From positions 1 through 64,000 of the forward strand of contig JAGNYI010000004.1 in the NCBI GenBank assembly GCA_017985015.1: DNA of 64,000 nucleotides, in the 5' to 3' direction. A program made the position numbers and the translations under genes. The notes below the pieces were generated by a model. That model did not search any database and had not been told where the DNA came from. It was given only the letters and a program-made list of their open reading frames with translations. The DNA is from Giesbergeria sp. (lineage in GTDB: Bacteria > Pseudomonadota > Gammaproteobacteria > Burkholderiales > Burkholderiaceae_C). This document shows, in pieces, positions 44,004 to 52,352 of the stretch. How positions within the stretch are numbered: position 1 is the first letter of the stretch; every line of letters starts with the position of its first letter.

Positions 44004-44408
44004 ATGTTTGCTGACGCTGCGGCCTGGACGCGCAAAGCCGGTTTTTCCTTCGTTCTGGGCGCGACGCTCGTACTGTCGTCGCTGGGTTTGCAGGCGCGGC
44101 AAAGTGCCACCGACGCAGGGTCCGCTGTGATTGCACGGGCCGACTTGCCCTTGCAGGGGCAGCGAACCCATGCGTTGATTTTTGCCGGCGGCCCGTTTCC
44201 TTATGAGAAGGACGGCGTCGTTTTTGGTAACCGTGAACGCTTGCTTCCGCCGTCAAAACGCGGCTACTACCGCGAATACACCGTCAGAACCCCAGGGGTG
44301 CGCCACCGCGGCCCCAAACGCATTGTCTGTGGCGGCCCGCCGCAACAGCCCGAGGCTTGCTATTACACGGCGGACCATTACGCCAGTTTTCGCAGGATCG
44401 TTGATTGA
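44004..44408 (+). CDS. Secreted barnase-like guanyl-preferring ribonuclease
   Basis: RNase of the barnase/T1 family, 134 aa, exported through a signal peptide (about residues 10-35, FSFVLGATLVLSSLGLQA). The three catalytic residues of barnase can be aligned: Glu in GYYREYTVRT, Arg in GPKRIVCGG and His in TADHYASFRRI. Two cysteines (IVCGG and EACYY) close to the active site could form a disulfide outside the cell. Start ATG 44004 directly follows an in-frame GTG. A barstar-type inhibitor is encoded 47 bp downstream, giving a toxin-immunity pair. Confidence 0.87.
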   Translation: MFADAAAWTRKAGFSFVLGATLVLSSLGLQARQSATDAGSAVIARADLPLQGQRTHALIFAGGPFPYEKDGVVFGNRERLLPPSKRGYYREYTVRTPGVRHRGPKRIVCGGPPQQPEACYYTADHYASFRRIVD

Positions 44409-44455
44409 GCCTGCAGACAACCGATTTTTAGACTTGAATAGAAAGAGACGCGGAG

Positions 44456-44881
44456 ATGGACACGCCACTTCGTAAAGACCAGGATGTTCCCTTGCGCGGC
44501 ATACGCGCCAATATCGTGCAATCCATCCGCGCATTTCGCGTGCAGGATCTGCAGGATGCGGCCACTGCGCTGGGACACCACTTCCTTTACGCCAACCTCG
44601 CCCACGCACAGACCAAACAGGATGTGCTGGATCTGATTGCACAGCAGTTCACCTTTCCGGCGCACTTCGGGAAGAACTTCGACGCCCTGTCGGACTGCCT
44701 GACGGACCCGCTGCACAAGTCGGGTCCGCAACCCGGCTTTATCCTCGTGCTTGAGCAGATTCCCGCTACGGCCAAGTTCGATAAGGAAGCGCGCGAGCAG
44801 CTGATCGACGTATTCCGTGACGCTGCGGATTTCTGGGGAGAGCGAAAGATTCCGTTCCGCTGTTTCTATTCTTTTCTGTAG
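44456..44881 (+). CDS. Barstar-family ribonuclease inhibitor
   Basis: Cytoplasmic inhibitor that should neutralise the upstream RNase before export, 141 aa. The barstar core is visible: KQDVLDLIAQQFTFPAHFGK, NFDALSDCLTDPL with the acidic patch that blocks the RNase active site, and GFILVLEQIPATAKFDKEAR. An N-terminal extension of about 30 residues precedes the core. It carries no signal peptide, unlike its partner. A hairpin begins at the stop codon. Confidence 0.9.
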   Translation: MDTPLRKDQDVPLRGIRANIVQSIRAFRVQDLQDAATALGHHFLYANLAHAQTKQDVLDLIAQQFTFPAHFGKNFDALSDCLTDPLHKSGPQPGFILVLEQIPATAKFDKEAREQLIDVFRDAADFWGERKIPFRCFYSFL

Positions 44882-44915
44882 CCCGTTCTGCAACCAACAG
44901 CCAGGCAGAACGGGC
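44881..44915 (+). terminator. Hairpin after the barstar gene
   Basis: An 11-bp perfect stem, GCCCGTTCTGC / GCAGAACGGGC, with a 13-base loop at the barstar stop codon. It lacks a T-run, so it may act as an mRNA-end stabiliser or a weak terminator. Confidence 0.5.
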
Positions 44916-44982
44916 GAACGGGGCTAGCGAAGCACCGCATGCGGTGCTGGGAATCGAGGTCGGTGCGGAGCCGCCAGAGAAA

Positions 44983-45072
44983 ATGCTTACCGACAAACTG
45001 GTAGATATCTCACCCTTGGCGCTGCGCATGAGCAGCCCCTTCAATTCGGGTTACTGGCTCAACGCCGCCTGA
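44983..45072 (+). CDS. Possible short peptide or gene remnant before radA
   Basis: An ATG-started frame of 29 codons (MLTDKLVDISPLALRMSS and on to NAA). The same frame is open back to the barstar stop, so this may be the tail of a lost gene. No ribosome-binding site is clear. A strong terminator 19 bp downstream suggests that a transcript ends here. Not recognised. Confidence 0.25.
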   Translation: MLTDKLVDISPLALRMSSPFNSGYWLNAA

Positions 45073-45090
45073 ACCGAGCAAGCACGCATC

Positions 45091-45127
45091 CCGCCGGTCT
45101 GCCTCATAGCGCCGGCGGTTTTCTTTT
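45091..45127 (+). terminator. Rho-independent terminator upstream of radA
   Basis: CCGCCGG (45091-45097) pairs with CCGGCGG (45112-45118) and is followed by TTTTCTTTT. It separates the barnase-barstar unit from radA, whose start codon is 20 bp further on. Confidence 0.75.
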
Positions 45128-45146
45128 GGTGGTTCACGGGTCCAAG

Positions 45147-46526
45147 ATGTCCAAAGACAAAACGGCTTTCGTATGTTCGGACTGTGGTGGAACGAGTCCA
45201 CGATGGTTGGGAAAATGTCCGCAATGCAGCGCCTGGAACACGCTTAGCGAGACCGTGGTCGAGCCCCAGGGTGCGCGCAACCGCTATGCAGGCGCGTCGC
45301 GCCCGGCCTTGAATGCGGCGCAGGCCGTAGCGCCGCTGTCGTCGATCGAGGCCAGTGACTTCGAGCGCACTCCAACGGGACTGGATGAACTTGACCGCGT
45401 CCTTGGGGGCGGCATGGTCGAGGGGGCAGTGGTCCTGATTGGCGGCGACCCCGGCATCGGCAAGTCGACGCTGCTCTTGCAGGCGCTGGACGCCTTGCAG
45501 CGATCAGGCCTGTCCACGCTGTACGTCACCGGTGAAGAAAGTGGCGCCCAGGTGGCCTTGCGTTCGCGCAGATTGGGCTTGGACCACAGCATGGTCCAGG
45601 TCCTGGCCGAGACGCAGCTCGAGAAGATCATCGCCACCATCGAGCAGACGCAACCGGCGATCGCAGTCATCGATTCGATTCAGACCATGTATTCGGAGGC
45701 GCTCAGCTCGGCGCCAGGCTCGGTGGCCCAAGTGCGCGAATGCGCAGCACATCTGACGCGCCTGGCCAAAGCAACCGGGGTCGCGATCATCCTGGTGGGT
45801 CACGTCACCAAGGAAGGGGCGCTCGCCGGCCCCCGTGTGCTGGAGCACATGGTCGACACGGTGTTGTACTTCGAAGGCGATACGCATTCGAGCTTCCGTC
45901 TGGTGCGTGCCATCAAGAATCGCTTTGGGGCCGTCAATGAGATCGGTGTCTTCGCCATGACCGAGCGGGGCCTCAAAGGAGTGAGCAATCCCAGCGCGAT
46001 TTTCCTGAGCCAGCACAGCGAGCCGGTTCCCGGCAGCTGCGTGTTGGTCACGCTGGAAGGCACCCGCCCGATGCTGGTGGAAATCCAGGCGCTGGTTGAC
46101 GGCGGCGGGCCCAGCCCGCGGCGCCTCTCCGTCGGTCTGGACCGCGATCGCTTGGCCATGCTGCTGGCCGTGCTGCACCGCCACGCAGGCGTGGCATGCG
46201 CGGACCAGGACGTATTCGTCAACGCCGTGGGCGGGGTGCGCATCAGCGAACCGGCAGCGGATCTGGCCGTGATGCTGGCCATCACCTCCAGCCTGCGCGC
46301 TCGGGCTATGCCCAAAGGTTTCCTCGCCTTTGGCGAGGTGGGTCTGGCGGGCGAGGTGCGCCCTGCGCCGCGTGGGCAGGAGCGCCTTCGCGAGGCAGCC
46401 AAGCTGGGCTTCTCGGTGGCCATCGTGCCCAAGGCCAACGTGCCCAAAAAGCCCATCGAGGGGCTGACGATTCATGCGGTTGAACGCATTGAGCAGGCCA
46501 TGGACCTGGTGCGCGAATTGCAATGA
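45147..46526 (+). CDS. radA: DNA repair protein RadA
   Basis: RecA-like branch-migration ATPase in recombinational repair, 459 aa. The N-terminal C4 zinc finger (CSDCGG and CPQCSAW) is followed by Walker A GDPGIGKSTLL, then the RadA-specific KNRFG motif (RAIKNRFGAVNEIG), and a C-terminal Lon-protease-like domain (VNAVGGVRISEPAADLAV). ATG 45147 begins the conserved MSKDKTAFVCSDCG. It follows a terminator closely, so its promoter should overlap the region around 45100-45140. Confidence 0.96.
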   Translation: MSKDKTAFVCSDCGGTSPRWLGKCPQCSAWNTLSETVVEPQGARNRYAGASRPALNAAQAVAPLSSIEASDFERTPTGLDELDRVLGGGMVEGAVVLIGGDPGIGKSTLLLQALDALQRSGLSTLYVTGEESGAQVALRSRRLGLDHSMVQVLAETQLEKIIATIEQTQPAIAVIDSIQTMYSEALSSAPGSVAQVRECAAHLTRLAKATGVAIILVGHVTKEGALAGPRVLEHMVDTVLYFEGDTHSSFRLVRAIKNRFGAVNEIGVFAMTERGLKGVSNPSAIFLSQHSEPVPGSCVLVTLEGTRPMLVEIQALVDGGGPSPRRLSVGLDRDRLAMLLAVLHRHAGVACADQDVFVNAVGGVRISEPAADLAVMLAITSSLRARAMPKGFLAFGEVGLAGEVRPAPRGQERLREAAKLGFSVAIVPKANVPKKPIEGLTIHAVERIEQAMDLVRELQ

Positions 46527-46644
46527 TCGAAAGTGTGGCTGACGTGAGGTCCTTCACGCTCGGTTACCTGTGCTGGTGGCGGAGCTCCTGGAGGGCGCCG
46601 TAAAATCTCGGGTTCTGCGAACCCAGCAAATCCAAAGGACCCCC

Positions 46645-47583
46645 ATGAGCCCCGTAGTTCCCTCGATGGCCGATCGTGACGGCAAAATATGGATGGACGG
46701 CCAGATGGTCGATTGGCGCGACGCCAAGATTCATGTGCTCTCGCACACCTTGCATTACGGCTGTGGTGCCTTTGAAGGCGTTCGCGCCTATAAGACGACC
46801 GATGGCACGGCCATCTTCCGGCTGGAGGAACATACCGAACGCCTCTTCAACAGCGCCAAAATTCTGCGAATGAAAATTCCGTTCACCAAGGAAGAGGTGA
46901 ACGAGGCGCAGAAGGCGGTGGTGCGTGAAAACAAACTTGAATCGTGCTACCTGCGACCATTGACCTGGATCGGCTCGCAAAAGCTGGGCGTATCGCCCAA
47001 GGGCAATCAGATTCATTTGATGGTGGCTGCCTGGGCCTGGGGCGCCTACCTGGGCGAAGAAGGCATGAAGCGTGGCATCCGTGTCAAGACCAGCAGCTAC
47101 ACCCGCCACCACGTCAACATCACCATGACGCAGGCCAAGGCGGTGAGCAACTACACCAACTCGATTCTGGCGAACATGGAAGCGCTGGACGATGGCTACG
47201 ACGAAGCCCTGTTGCTCGACAGCTCTGGTTTCGTCTCCGAGGGCGCGGGGGAAAACATCTTCGTCGTCAAGAATGGCGTCATCTACACGCCCGATCTCTC
47301 GGCCGGTGCGCTCAACGGCATCACGCGCAATACCGTGCTGCATATTGCCAAGGACTTGGGGCTCGAAGTGGTGCAAAAGCGCATCACCCGAGACGAGGTC
47401 TACATCTCTGACGAGGCGTTTTTTACCGGCACGGCCGCCGAAGTGACGCCGATCCGCGAACTGGACCGCATTGAACTGGGTGCCGGCGAGCGCGGGCCCA
47501 TCACGGAAAAAGTGCAGTCGGCGTTTTTCGACATCGTGAATGGCCGCAATCCCAAATATGCCCACTGGCTCAGCAAGGTGTGA
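46645..47583 (+). CDS. ilvE: Branched-chain amino-acid aminotransferase
   Basis: Class IV PLP aminotransferase for valine, leucine and isoleucine synthesis, 312 aa. It begins with the family's GKIWMDGQMVDWRDAKIHVL, then HYGCGAFEGVRAY. The Schiff-base lysine is in TQAKAVSNYTNS, and SEGAGENIFVVKNG and FFTGTAAEVTPIRE bind the cofactor phosphate. An AAAGGAC site precedes ATG 46645; the open frame upstream lacks family sequence. A zinc-finger gene follows after 3 bp. Confidence 0.95.
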   Translation: MSPVVPSMADRDGKIWMDGQMVDWRDAKIHVLSHTLHYGCGAFEGVRAYKTTDGTAIFRLEEHTERLFNSAKILRMKIPFTKEEVNEAQKAVVRENKLESCYLRPLTWIGSQKLGVSPKGNQIHLMVAAWAWGAYLGEEGMKRGIRVKTSSYTRHHVNITMTQAKAVSNYTNSILANMEALDDGYDEALLLDSSGFVSEGAGENIFVVKNGVIYTPDLSAGALNGITRNTVLHIAKDLGLEVVQKRITRDEVYISDEAFFTGTAAEVTPIRELDRIELGAGERGPITEKVQSAFFDIVNGRNPKYAHWLSKV

Positions 47584-47586
47584 TAC

Positions 47587-47793
47587 ATGAAACAAGCTGT
47601 GATCGAACTGCTGGCGAGCGAGCTCAACCCTGAGGGCGGGGTGTATTGCCCCAATCCCAAAGCGGGCATGCAATTGTGGAACGCCCATCCCAAGGTCTAC
47701 CTCGACGTGGCCCATGCGGGCATGGCCAAGTGCCCCTATTGCGGCACCGAGTACCGGCTCAAGGCAGGAGAAACCCTGAGCGCTGGACACTGA
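47587..47793 (+). CDS. CHCC-type zinc-finger protein
   Basis: 68 aa. The NDUFS6/CHCC-like zinc site comprises a cysteine in GGVYCPNPKAG, a histidine in the HPKVYLDVAHAG stretch and CPYCGTEY near the C-terminus. It lies 3 bp after ilvE and is very likely co-transcribed with it; this pairing recurs in related betaproteobacteria (from memory). Function unknown. Confidence 0.88.
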   Translation: MKQAVIELLASELNPEGGVYCPNPKAGMQLWNAHPKVYLDVAHAGMAKCPYCGTEYRLKAGETLSAGH

Positions 47794-47797
47794 GAAA

Positions 47798-47828
47798 GTA
47801 GCTGTACGCGCATGGAGCGTGCAGCTAC
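47798..47828 (+). terminator. Stem-loop between the zinc-finger gene and the glycan operon
   Basis: GTAGCTG and CAGCTAC (7 bp) extend through a T-G position to ACGC/GCGT around a 7-base loop. It has no T-run, so it could be an attenuator, a processing signal or a weak terminator before the O-antigen ligase gene. Confidence 0.4.
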
Positions 47829-47903
47829 CCACCCTGCCGGCATCGCCTGCGCGCCATGCGGCCCTAGCGAGGCGCCTTCCAGTTTTCCGCGAGTCACTCC
47901 CTT

Positions 47904-49214
47904 TTGATCTCAAACCTTGCGCCCGCGCAGCCCCACTCCTGGCCGGAGCGCCTCTCCAGCGTGGCGGCCTTTGCGGTTCCGGGTCTGGCGCTGTGGCTGC
48001 CGTCGGGCTATTCCTATGGCGCCGCCCTGCTGCTGTTGGGGACCTTGCTTACGCTGAATCGCTGGCCGCGTCGGCAGCACGAAGCGTTCACCTGGTGGTT
48101 CGCTGCCAGCATGCTGGCCATGGCCGTGGTGTGGGCGGCGCAGGCCGATCCGGCAGAGCATTTTGGTCGCGCTGATCGACCCGCCAAATTCATCCTCGGC
48201 GCTGCGTGCCTGCTTTTTGTCACTTGCTATCCGCCCCGGCCACGGGCCCTGCTTGCCGGGCTCGCGGTCGGTAGCCTGGGCGCGGGTGGGCTGGCGCTGT
48301 GGCAGATGTACGGACTGCACGCCGAGCGTGCCTGGGGTCACACCAATGCCATCCAGTACGGCAATCTTGCGCTGTGCCTGGCGACCATGCTGGCCTTGTA
48401 TACGAGCGCTCTGTGGCGTCAGCTCAGGGCATCCGCTCGCGTCCTGTGCATTCTTGGGGTGCTTGCAGGACTCGACGCCTCGGTGCTTTCGCAGTCGCGC
48501 GGTGGTTGGCTGGCCTTGCTGCTCTCCCTGCCTTTGGCATTGGCCTGGTTGTTCCTGCGCCGACGCGAGACTTTCCGCGCGGTCGGCCTGGGTGTGGCGG
48601 CCATTGTCATCGTCCTGGTGGTCTTGAATGGCGGCGTGCTGATGGAGCGCGTCGAGCGCATGGAGCACGAAATCCAGACCTACGACCAACATGGCGAAGC
48701 AGGAAATTCCGTGGGGCAAAGGCTTGAACACTGGCGTTTCGCCTGGGATATCGCGCGCGAGCGGCCACTGCTGGGCTGGGGTTTTGCGGGCTACATGGCG
48801 GAAAAGGCGGCCCGGGTGGCGGCGGGTCGCTACCATCCTTCGATCGTCGAATACAAGTTTGTTCACAACGAACTGCTCGACCAGTGGGTCAAACTGGGCA
48901 TCATGGGGCCCGCCATGCTGCTCTTGTTCTATGCCCTGCCTCTGGCCATGTTTCTACCCAAGAGGGTGCGCATGAAAGACTACGAGCGCGACGCCGAACT
49001 GGGCGCCCACGCGCTGGCGCTGCGTCTGTGTGGCACCTGTATCCCTGTGCTCTATATCGGCTTCGGCCTGACGCAGGTCTTTTTTGCGCACAACAGCGGC
49101 ATCATGTTCTATCTGTTCATGCTCATGCTGCTGTGGGCCGCGCTGCGGTCTGTGGAGCGGCAACTCGATGCCTTGCCTCCTCGCACGCTGGTTTCTGACA
49201 CTCTGGCCCAATGA
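47904..49214 (+). CDS. O-antigen ligase family protein (WaaL-like)
   Basis: Polytopic inner-membrane protein, 436 aa, with about ten hydrophobic helices, predicted to transfer a polymerised glycan to lipid A-core or another acceptor on the periplasmic side. The family signatures are a large periplasmic loop with RLEHWRFAWDIARERPLLGW and the histidine-containing KFVHNELLDQWVKLGIMG. The start appears to be TTG 47904, because a stop lies upstream with no ATG or GTG between. The stop overlaps the next gene by 4 bp. Confidence 0.85.
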   Translation: MISNLAPAQPHSWPERLSSVAAFAVPGLALWLPSGYSYGAALLLLGTLLTLNRWPRRQHEAFTWWFAASMLAMAVVWAAQADPAEHFGRADRPAKFILGAACLLFVTCYPPRPRALLAGLAVGSLGAGGLALWQMYGLHAERAWGHTNAIQYGNLALCLATMLALYTSALWRQLRASARVLCILGVLAGLDASVLSQSRGGWLALLLSLPLALAWLFLRRRETFRAVGLGVAAIVIVLVVLNGGVLMERVERMEHEIQTYDQHGEAGNSVGQRLEHWRFAWDIARERPLLGWGFAGYMAEKAARVAAGRYHPSIVEYKFVHNELLDQWVKLGIMGPAMLLLFYALPLAMFLPKRVRMKDYERDAELGAHALALRLCGTCIPVLYIGFGLTQVFFAHNSGIMFYLFMLMLLWAALRSVERQLDALPPRTLVSDTLAQ

Positions 49215-50332
49215 GCACCTTGCCTCCAGAACTGCCGCGCGTACTGCATTTCGTCACCGGTGGCTTTTCCGGTGCCACGCAGGTGGCCGTGGATCTGGTG
49301 CGGGCGCATGGTGAGAGCGGGTTGTTTGACTCCTTGCTGGTGCTGCGGCGCAAGCGCCAGACCGATCCGGTGCGCATCGCCGCCCTGCGTGCGCAAGGCC
49401 TGGCGGTAGAGGTGGTCCCAGGCTGGTCCCATGCTGCCACCATGTGGCAACTGGTGCGCCTGTGTCGCAAATTTCGGCCCGATCTGCTGGTGGCGCACGG
49501 ATTCAGCGAGCACCTTTGGGGGCGCTATGCCGGGCTGATCGCGCGCGTGCCGCGCCTGGTACAGGTCGAGCACAACTCGCGCGAACGCTATACGCGCTGG
49601 CGCCAGGCACAGATGCTTTGGCTGGCGCGCCGCACCCAGGCCATCGTGGGCGTCTCGCAAGGCGTGCGCGAGGCGCTGCTGGCCCGTGGCGTGGATCCCT
49701 CGAAGACGCTGGCCATCCCCAACGGCATCCGGCTTGAGCCCTACGCACAGGCGCACGAGCATCCCTATGCGTCGCGCGAACCGGGCATTGTCATGGCCGC
49801 CCGGTTTGCACGGCAAAAAGACCACGCGAGCCTGCTGCACGCGCTGGCCCTGCTGCGCCAACGTGGACAGACGCCTGCGTTGCTGCTTGCGGGTGGCGGA
49901 AAGGCCAGCGCCCTTCGGCAGGCCAAAAATCTGTGCAGCCAGCTCGGTCTGCAGTCGCAGGTTCGATTTCTAGGCCATTGCAAAGACGTCCCCGGCCTGC
50001 TGATGTCGCAGCAGGTGTGCGTGCTGTCCACCCACTATGAAGGCATGCCACTGTCGCTGATCGAAGGCATGGCCGCCGGGTGCGCGGTGGTGGGCAGCCG
50101 GGTACTAGGTGTGCGCGAGGTGCTGCAGCATGAGCGCAACGGACTGCTGGTGGACGAAGGCGATCCCAAGGCCCTGGCCGATGCGCTGGAGCGCCTGCTG
50201 GCGCGGCCACAAGAGGCGGCTGCGATGGCCGCCCAGGGGCAGCGCGATGCGCGGAAACGCCATGGGCTGGCGCTGATGCTGTCGCGCTACGAAGCACTCT
50301 TTCTTCGATTGTTGGGGCAAAGGCCTGCATGA
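49211..50332 (+). CDS. Glycosyltransferase family 4 protein
   Basis: GT-B fold glycosyltransferase, 373 aa. The N-terminal lobe starts VLHFVTGGFSGATQVAVDLV, and the C-terminal donor-binding lobe has PGIVMAARFARQKDHASLLH and the E-x7-E-like SLIEGMAAGCAVVGSRVLGV. It is likely to add a sugar to a lipid-linked glycan precursor at the cytoplasmic membrane face. It overlaps its neighbours by 4 bp on both sides, so it is part of a translationally coupled operon. Confidence 0.92.
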   Translation: MSTLPPELPRVLHFVTGGFSGATQVAVDLVRAHGESGLFDSLLVLRRKRQTDPVRIAALRAQGLAVEVVPGWSHAATMWQLVRLCRKFRPDLLVAHGFSEHLWGRYAGLIARVPRLVQVEHNSRERYTRWRQAQMLWLARRTQAIVGVSQGVREALLARGVDPSKTLAIPNGIRLEPYAQAHEHPYASREPGIVMAARFARQKDHASLLHALALLRQRGQTPALLLAGGGKASALRQAKNLCSQLGLQSQVRFLGHCKDVPGLLMSQQVCVLSTHYEGMPLSLIEGMAAGCAVVGSRVLGVREVLQHERNGLLVDEGDPKALADALERLLARPQEAAAMAAQGQRDARKRHGLALMLSRYEALFLRLLGQRPA

Positions 50333-51369
50333 ATAGCATCGCAGAACCCATCGAAGCGACGCCCTGGCTCAGTGTGTTGGTGCCCGCGTACAACGCGGCT
50401 GCTTATCTTGGCGAGTGTGTGGAATCGGTGCTGGCTCAGGGCATCGAGGGCGTTGAACTGGTGGTGGTGGACGATTGCTCCAATGATGCGTCGGCGGCGA
50501 TTCTGACGCAGCTCGCCACCCGTTGGCCGAAGGGCTTTCGCGTGCAACGCCATGCGCGCAACCGGGGATTGAGCTCGGCGCGTAACACCCTCCTGGAAGC
50601 GGCGCGCGGCGAATACCTGTGGTTTTTGGATGCCGATGACAAGTTGCTGCCGGGAGTCCTCGGTGAACTGCGCGACATCGTCCAGACCGACGCGCCCGAC
50701 CTGGTGCTGTGTGACTTCGAGGTTTTGCGCGAGCGCCGCCAGATCAAGCACTGGCTGCGCGGAGAGCACCACCGCAAGTCGTTCGCGGGCGCGCCTGGCC
50801 TATTGCATGGCGACACGGCGCAGTTGCTGAGCGGCATGCTCCTGGCCGGGCAGTTGCACGCCTGGTCCAAAGTGTCCCGGCGCACGCTGTGGGATTCGGG
50901 GCTGCGCTTTCCCCCAGGCCAGTACTTCGAGGACATGGCCACCATGAGCCTGCTGGCGCTGGCGGCAGATTCCAGCTACTACGTGCCTCGCCCGTGGGTG
51001 GCCTACCGGCAGCACGAGCACAGCATTCTGGCCAATGCCAACTGGCAGAAGGCGCAAGACCAGTCGCGCGCCCTCGTTCCCTTGCGCGAGGCGCTGCGCT
51101 CGCATGCCAGTGCGCGGTCTCCAGAGCTGCGCCTTGCCCTGGCGCACCAGAGTGCCCGCAACCTCATGGGCGCGATGCGCTATCTGGATTCGCAATCGAG
51201 CGCGCTCGCATTCGCCGGGCCTTTGCCGGCGCTGGCCGACCAATTGCGGCAGAATTTTCGCGAGTCATCTCCCTTGACTGAGCAGGAACTCGCAAACGCC
51301 TATCTGCGGCGCGGCTGGCTTTTGCGGCGCCAGAAATTCCTGCGCTGGTTTGGCGCCTTCCGTGCATGA
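50329..51369 (+). CDS. Glycosyltransferase family 2 protein
   Basis: GT-A fold glycosyltransferase, 346 aa. The core begins LSVLVPAYNAAAYLGECVES, with VELVVVDDCSNDASAAI and the metal-binding DxD as FLDADDKLLPG. The acceptor region contains GLRFPPGQYFEDMATMSLLA. It is soluble or peripherally membrane-bound. Third gene of the coupled glycan operon (ATGA overlaps at 50329 and 51366). Confidence 0.92.
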   Translation: MNSIAEPIEATPWLSVLVPAYNAAAYLGECVESVLAQGIEGVELVVVDDCSNDASAAILTQLATRWPKGFRVQRHARNRGLSSARNTLLEAARGEYLWFLDADDKLLPGVLGELRDIVQTDAPDLVLCDFEVLRERRQIKHWLRGEHHRKSFAGAPGLLHGDTAQLLSGMLLAGQLHAWSKVSRRTLWDSGLRFPPGQYFEDMATMSLLALAADSSYYVPRPWVAYRQHEHSILANANWQKAQDQSRALVPLREALRSHASARSPELRLALAHQSARNLMGAMRYLDSQSSALAFAGPLPALADQLRQNFRESSPLTEQELANAYLRRGWLLRRQKFLRWFGAFRA

Positions 51370-52352
51370 TGCACGCTGCCCTGCCCTGGCGTGACCGCGC
51401 CGAGTTGTGGCTCGCAGGGGGACTCAAGCGCTATTTCCAATGGTTTGCGCGCACGGCAGAACCCGGGGTCGACACTGCCGCGCAGGAATACCTCTTTGGC
51501 TCCCGCAGGCCCGATGAGCGTGATCGCGCGCACAACGCGCGGGCGATTCCGCCGATTGTCTGGGCCTACTGGAGCGGCGCGGCTGCGCCCCCACTCATTG
51601 CGCGCTGCTTTGCCAACTGGCGCCAGTTCAATCCCCATTTCAGCATCCGGGTGCTGGACGACGACAGCGTGCGCAACTACCTGGGCGAACTGCCTGAGGC
51701 GCTGGAGCATGCCAGTGCCACGCTGCGTGCCGACTGGATTCGTCTCGAACTGCTGCGCCGCCATGGTGGCATCTGGCTCGATGCCAGCACCTTGCTGACG
51801 GCGCCACTCGACTGGGTGCTGCAGCAGCAGCAGCGCAGCGGCAGCGATCTCATCGCCTACTACCTCGATCGCTACACCACGGACGCGCAGTTTCCCATCG
51901 TGGAAAACTGGTTTCTTGCAGCCCCGCCGCAAAGTGCCCTGGTGGCCGATCTGCAGCACGAATTCACCCACACCGTGTTGCCGCTGGGCGGTGCAGGCTA
52001 TGTGGCGTATCTGCAGCGGCTGGGCAACTACGAACAGCTGCGCCAAGGCATTGACCTGCCCAACTACCTCAGCATGCATCTGGCCCTGCAGCGCTTGCTG
52101 CGCAGCGGCGCAAGCTACCGCCTGTCACTGCGCTGCGCGGAAGATGGCCCCTTCCTCTATCATGCGCTGGGCCAATGGGGGCGCACTGCCCTAAAGATCC
52201 GCTTGCTGTTCCTGCGTGCGGCGAGCGCGCCGCCGCCGCTGATCAAATTGCGCAAGCCCGATCGCAAACGCCTGGACCTGTATCTGGAGCGCGGTCTGTA
52301 CCTGCCCGAGAGCACCTTTGGGCGCTACCTGTGTCCGCCACCAACGCCATGA
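51366..52352 (+). CDS. GT32-like glycosyltransferase (capsule/glycan synthesis)
   Basis: 328 aa. The DXD-type sugar-binding region typical of GT32 and capsular glycosyltransferases is visible: PPIVWAYWSGAAAPPLIARC, then ADWIRLELLRRHGGIWLDAS. It lacks a transmembrane segment. It overlaps genes on both sides by 4 bp. The sugar donor cannot be inferred. Confidence 0.87.
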   Translation: MMHAALPWRDRAELWLAGGLKRYFQWFARTAEPGVDTAAQEYLFGSRRPDERDRAHNARAIPPIVWAYWSGAAAPPLIARCFANWRQFNPHFSIRVLDDDSVRNYLGELPEALEHASATLRADWIRLELLRRHGGIWLDASTLLTAPLDWVLQQQQRSGSDLIAYYLDRYTTDAQFPIVENWFLAAPPQSALVADLQHEFTHTVLPLGGAGYVAYLQRLGNYEQLRQGIDLPNYLSMHLALQRLLRSGASYRLSLRCAEDGPFLYHALGQWGRTALKIRLLFLRAASAPPPLIKLRKPDRKRLDLYLERGLYLPESTFGRYLCPPPTP

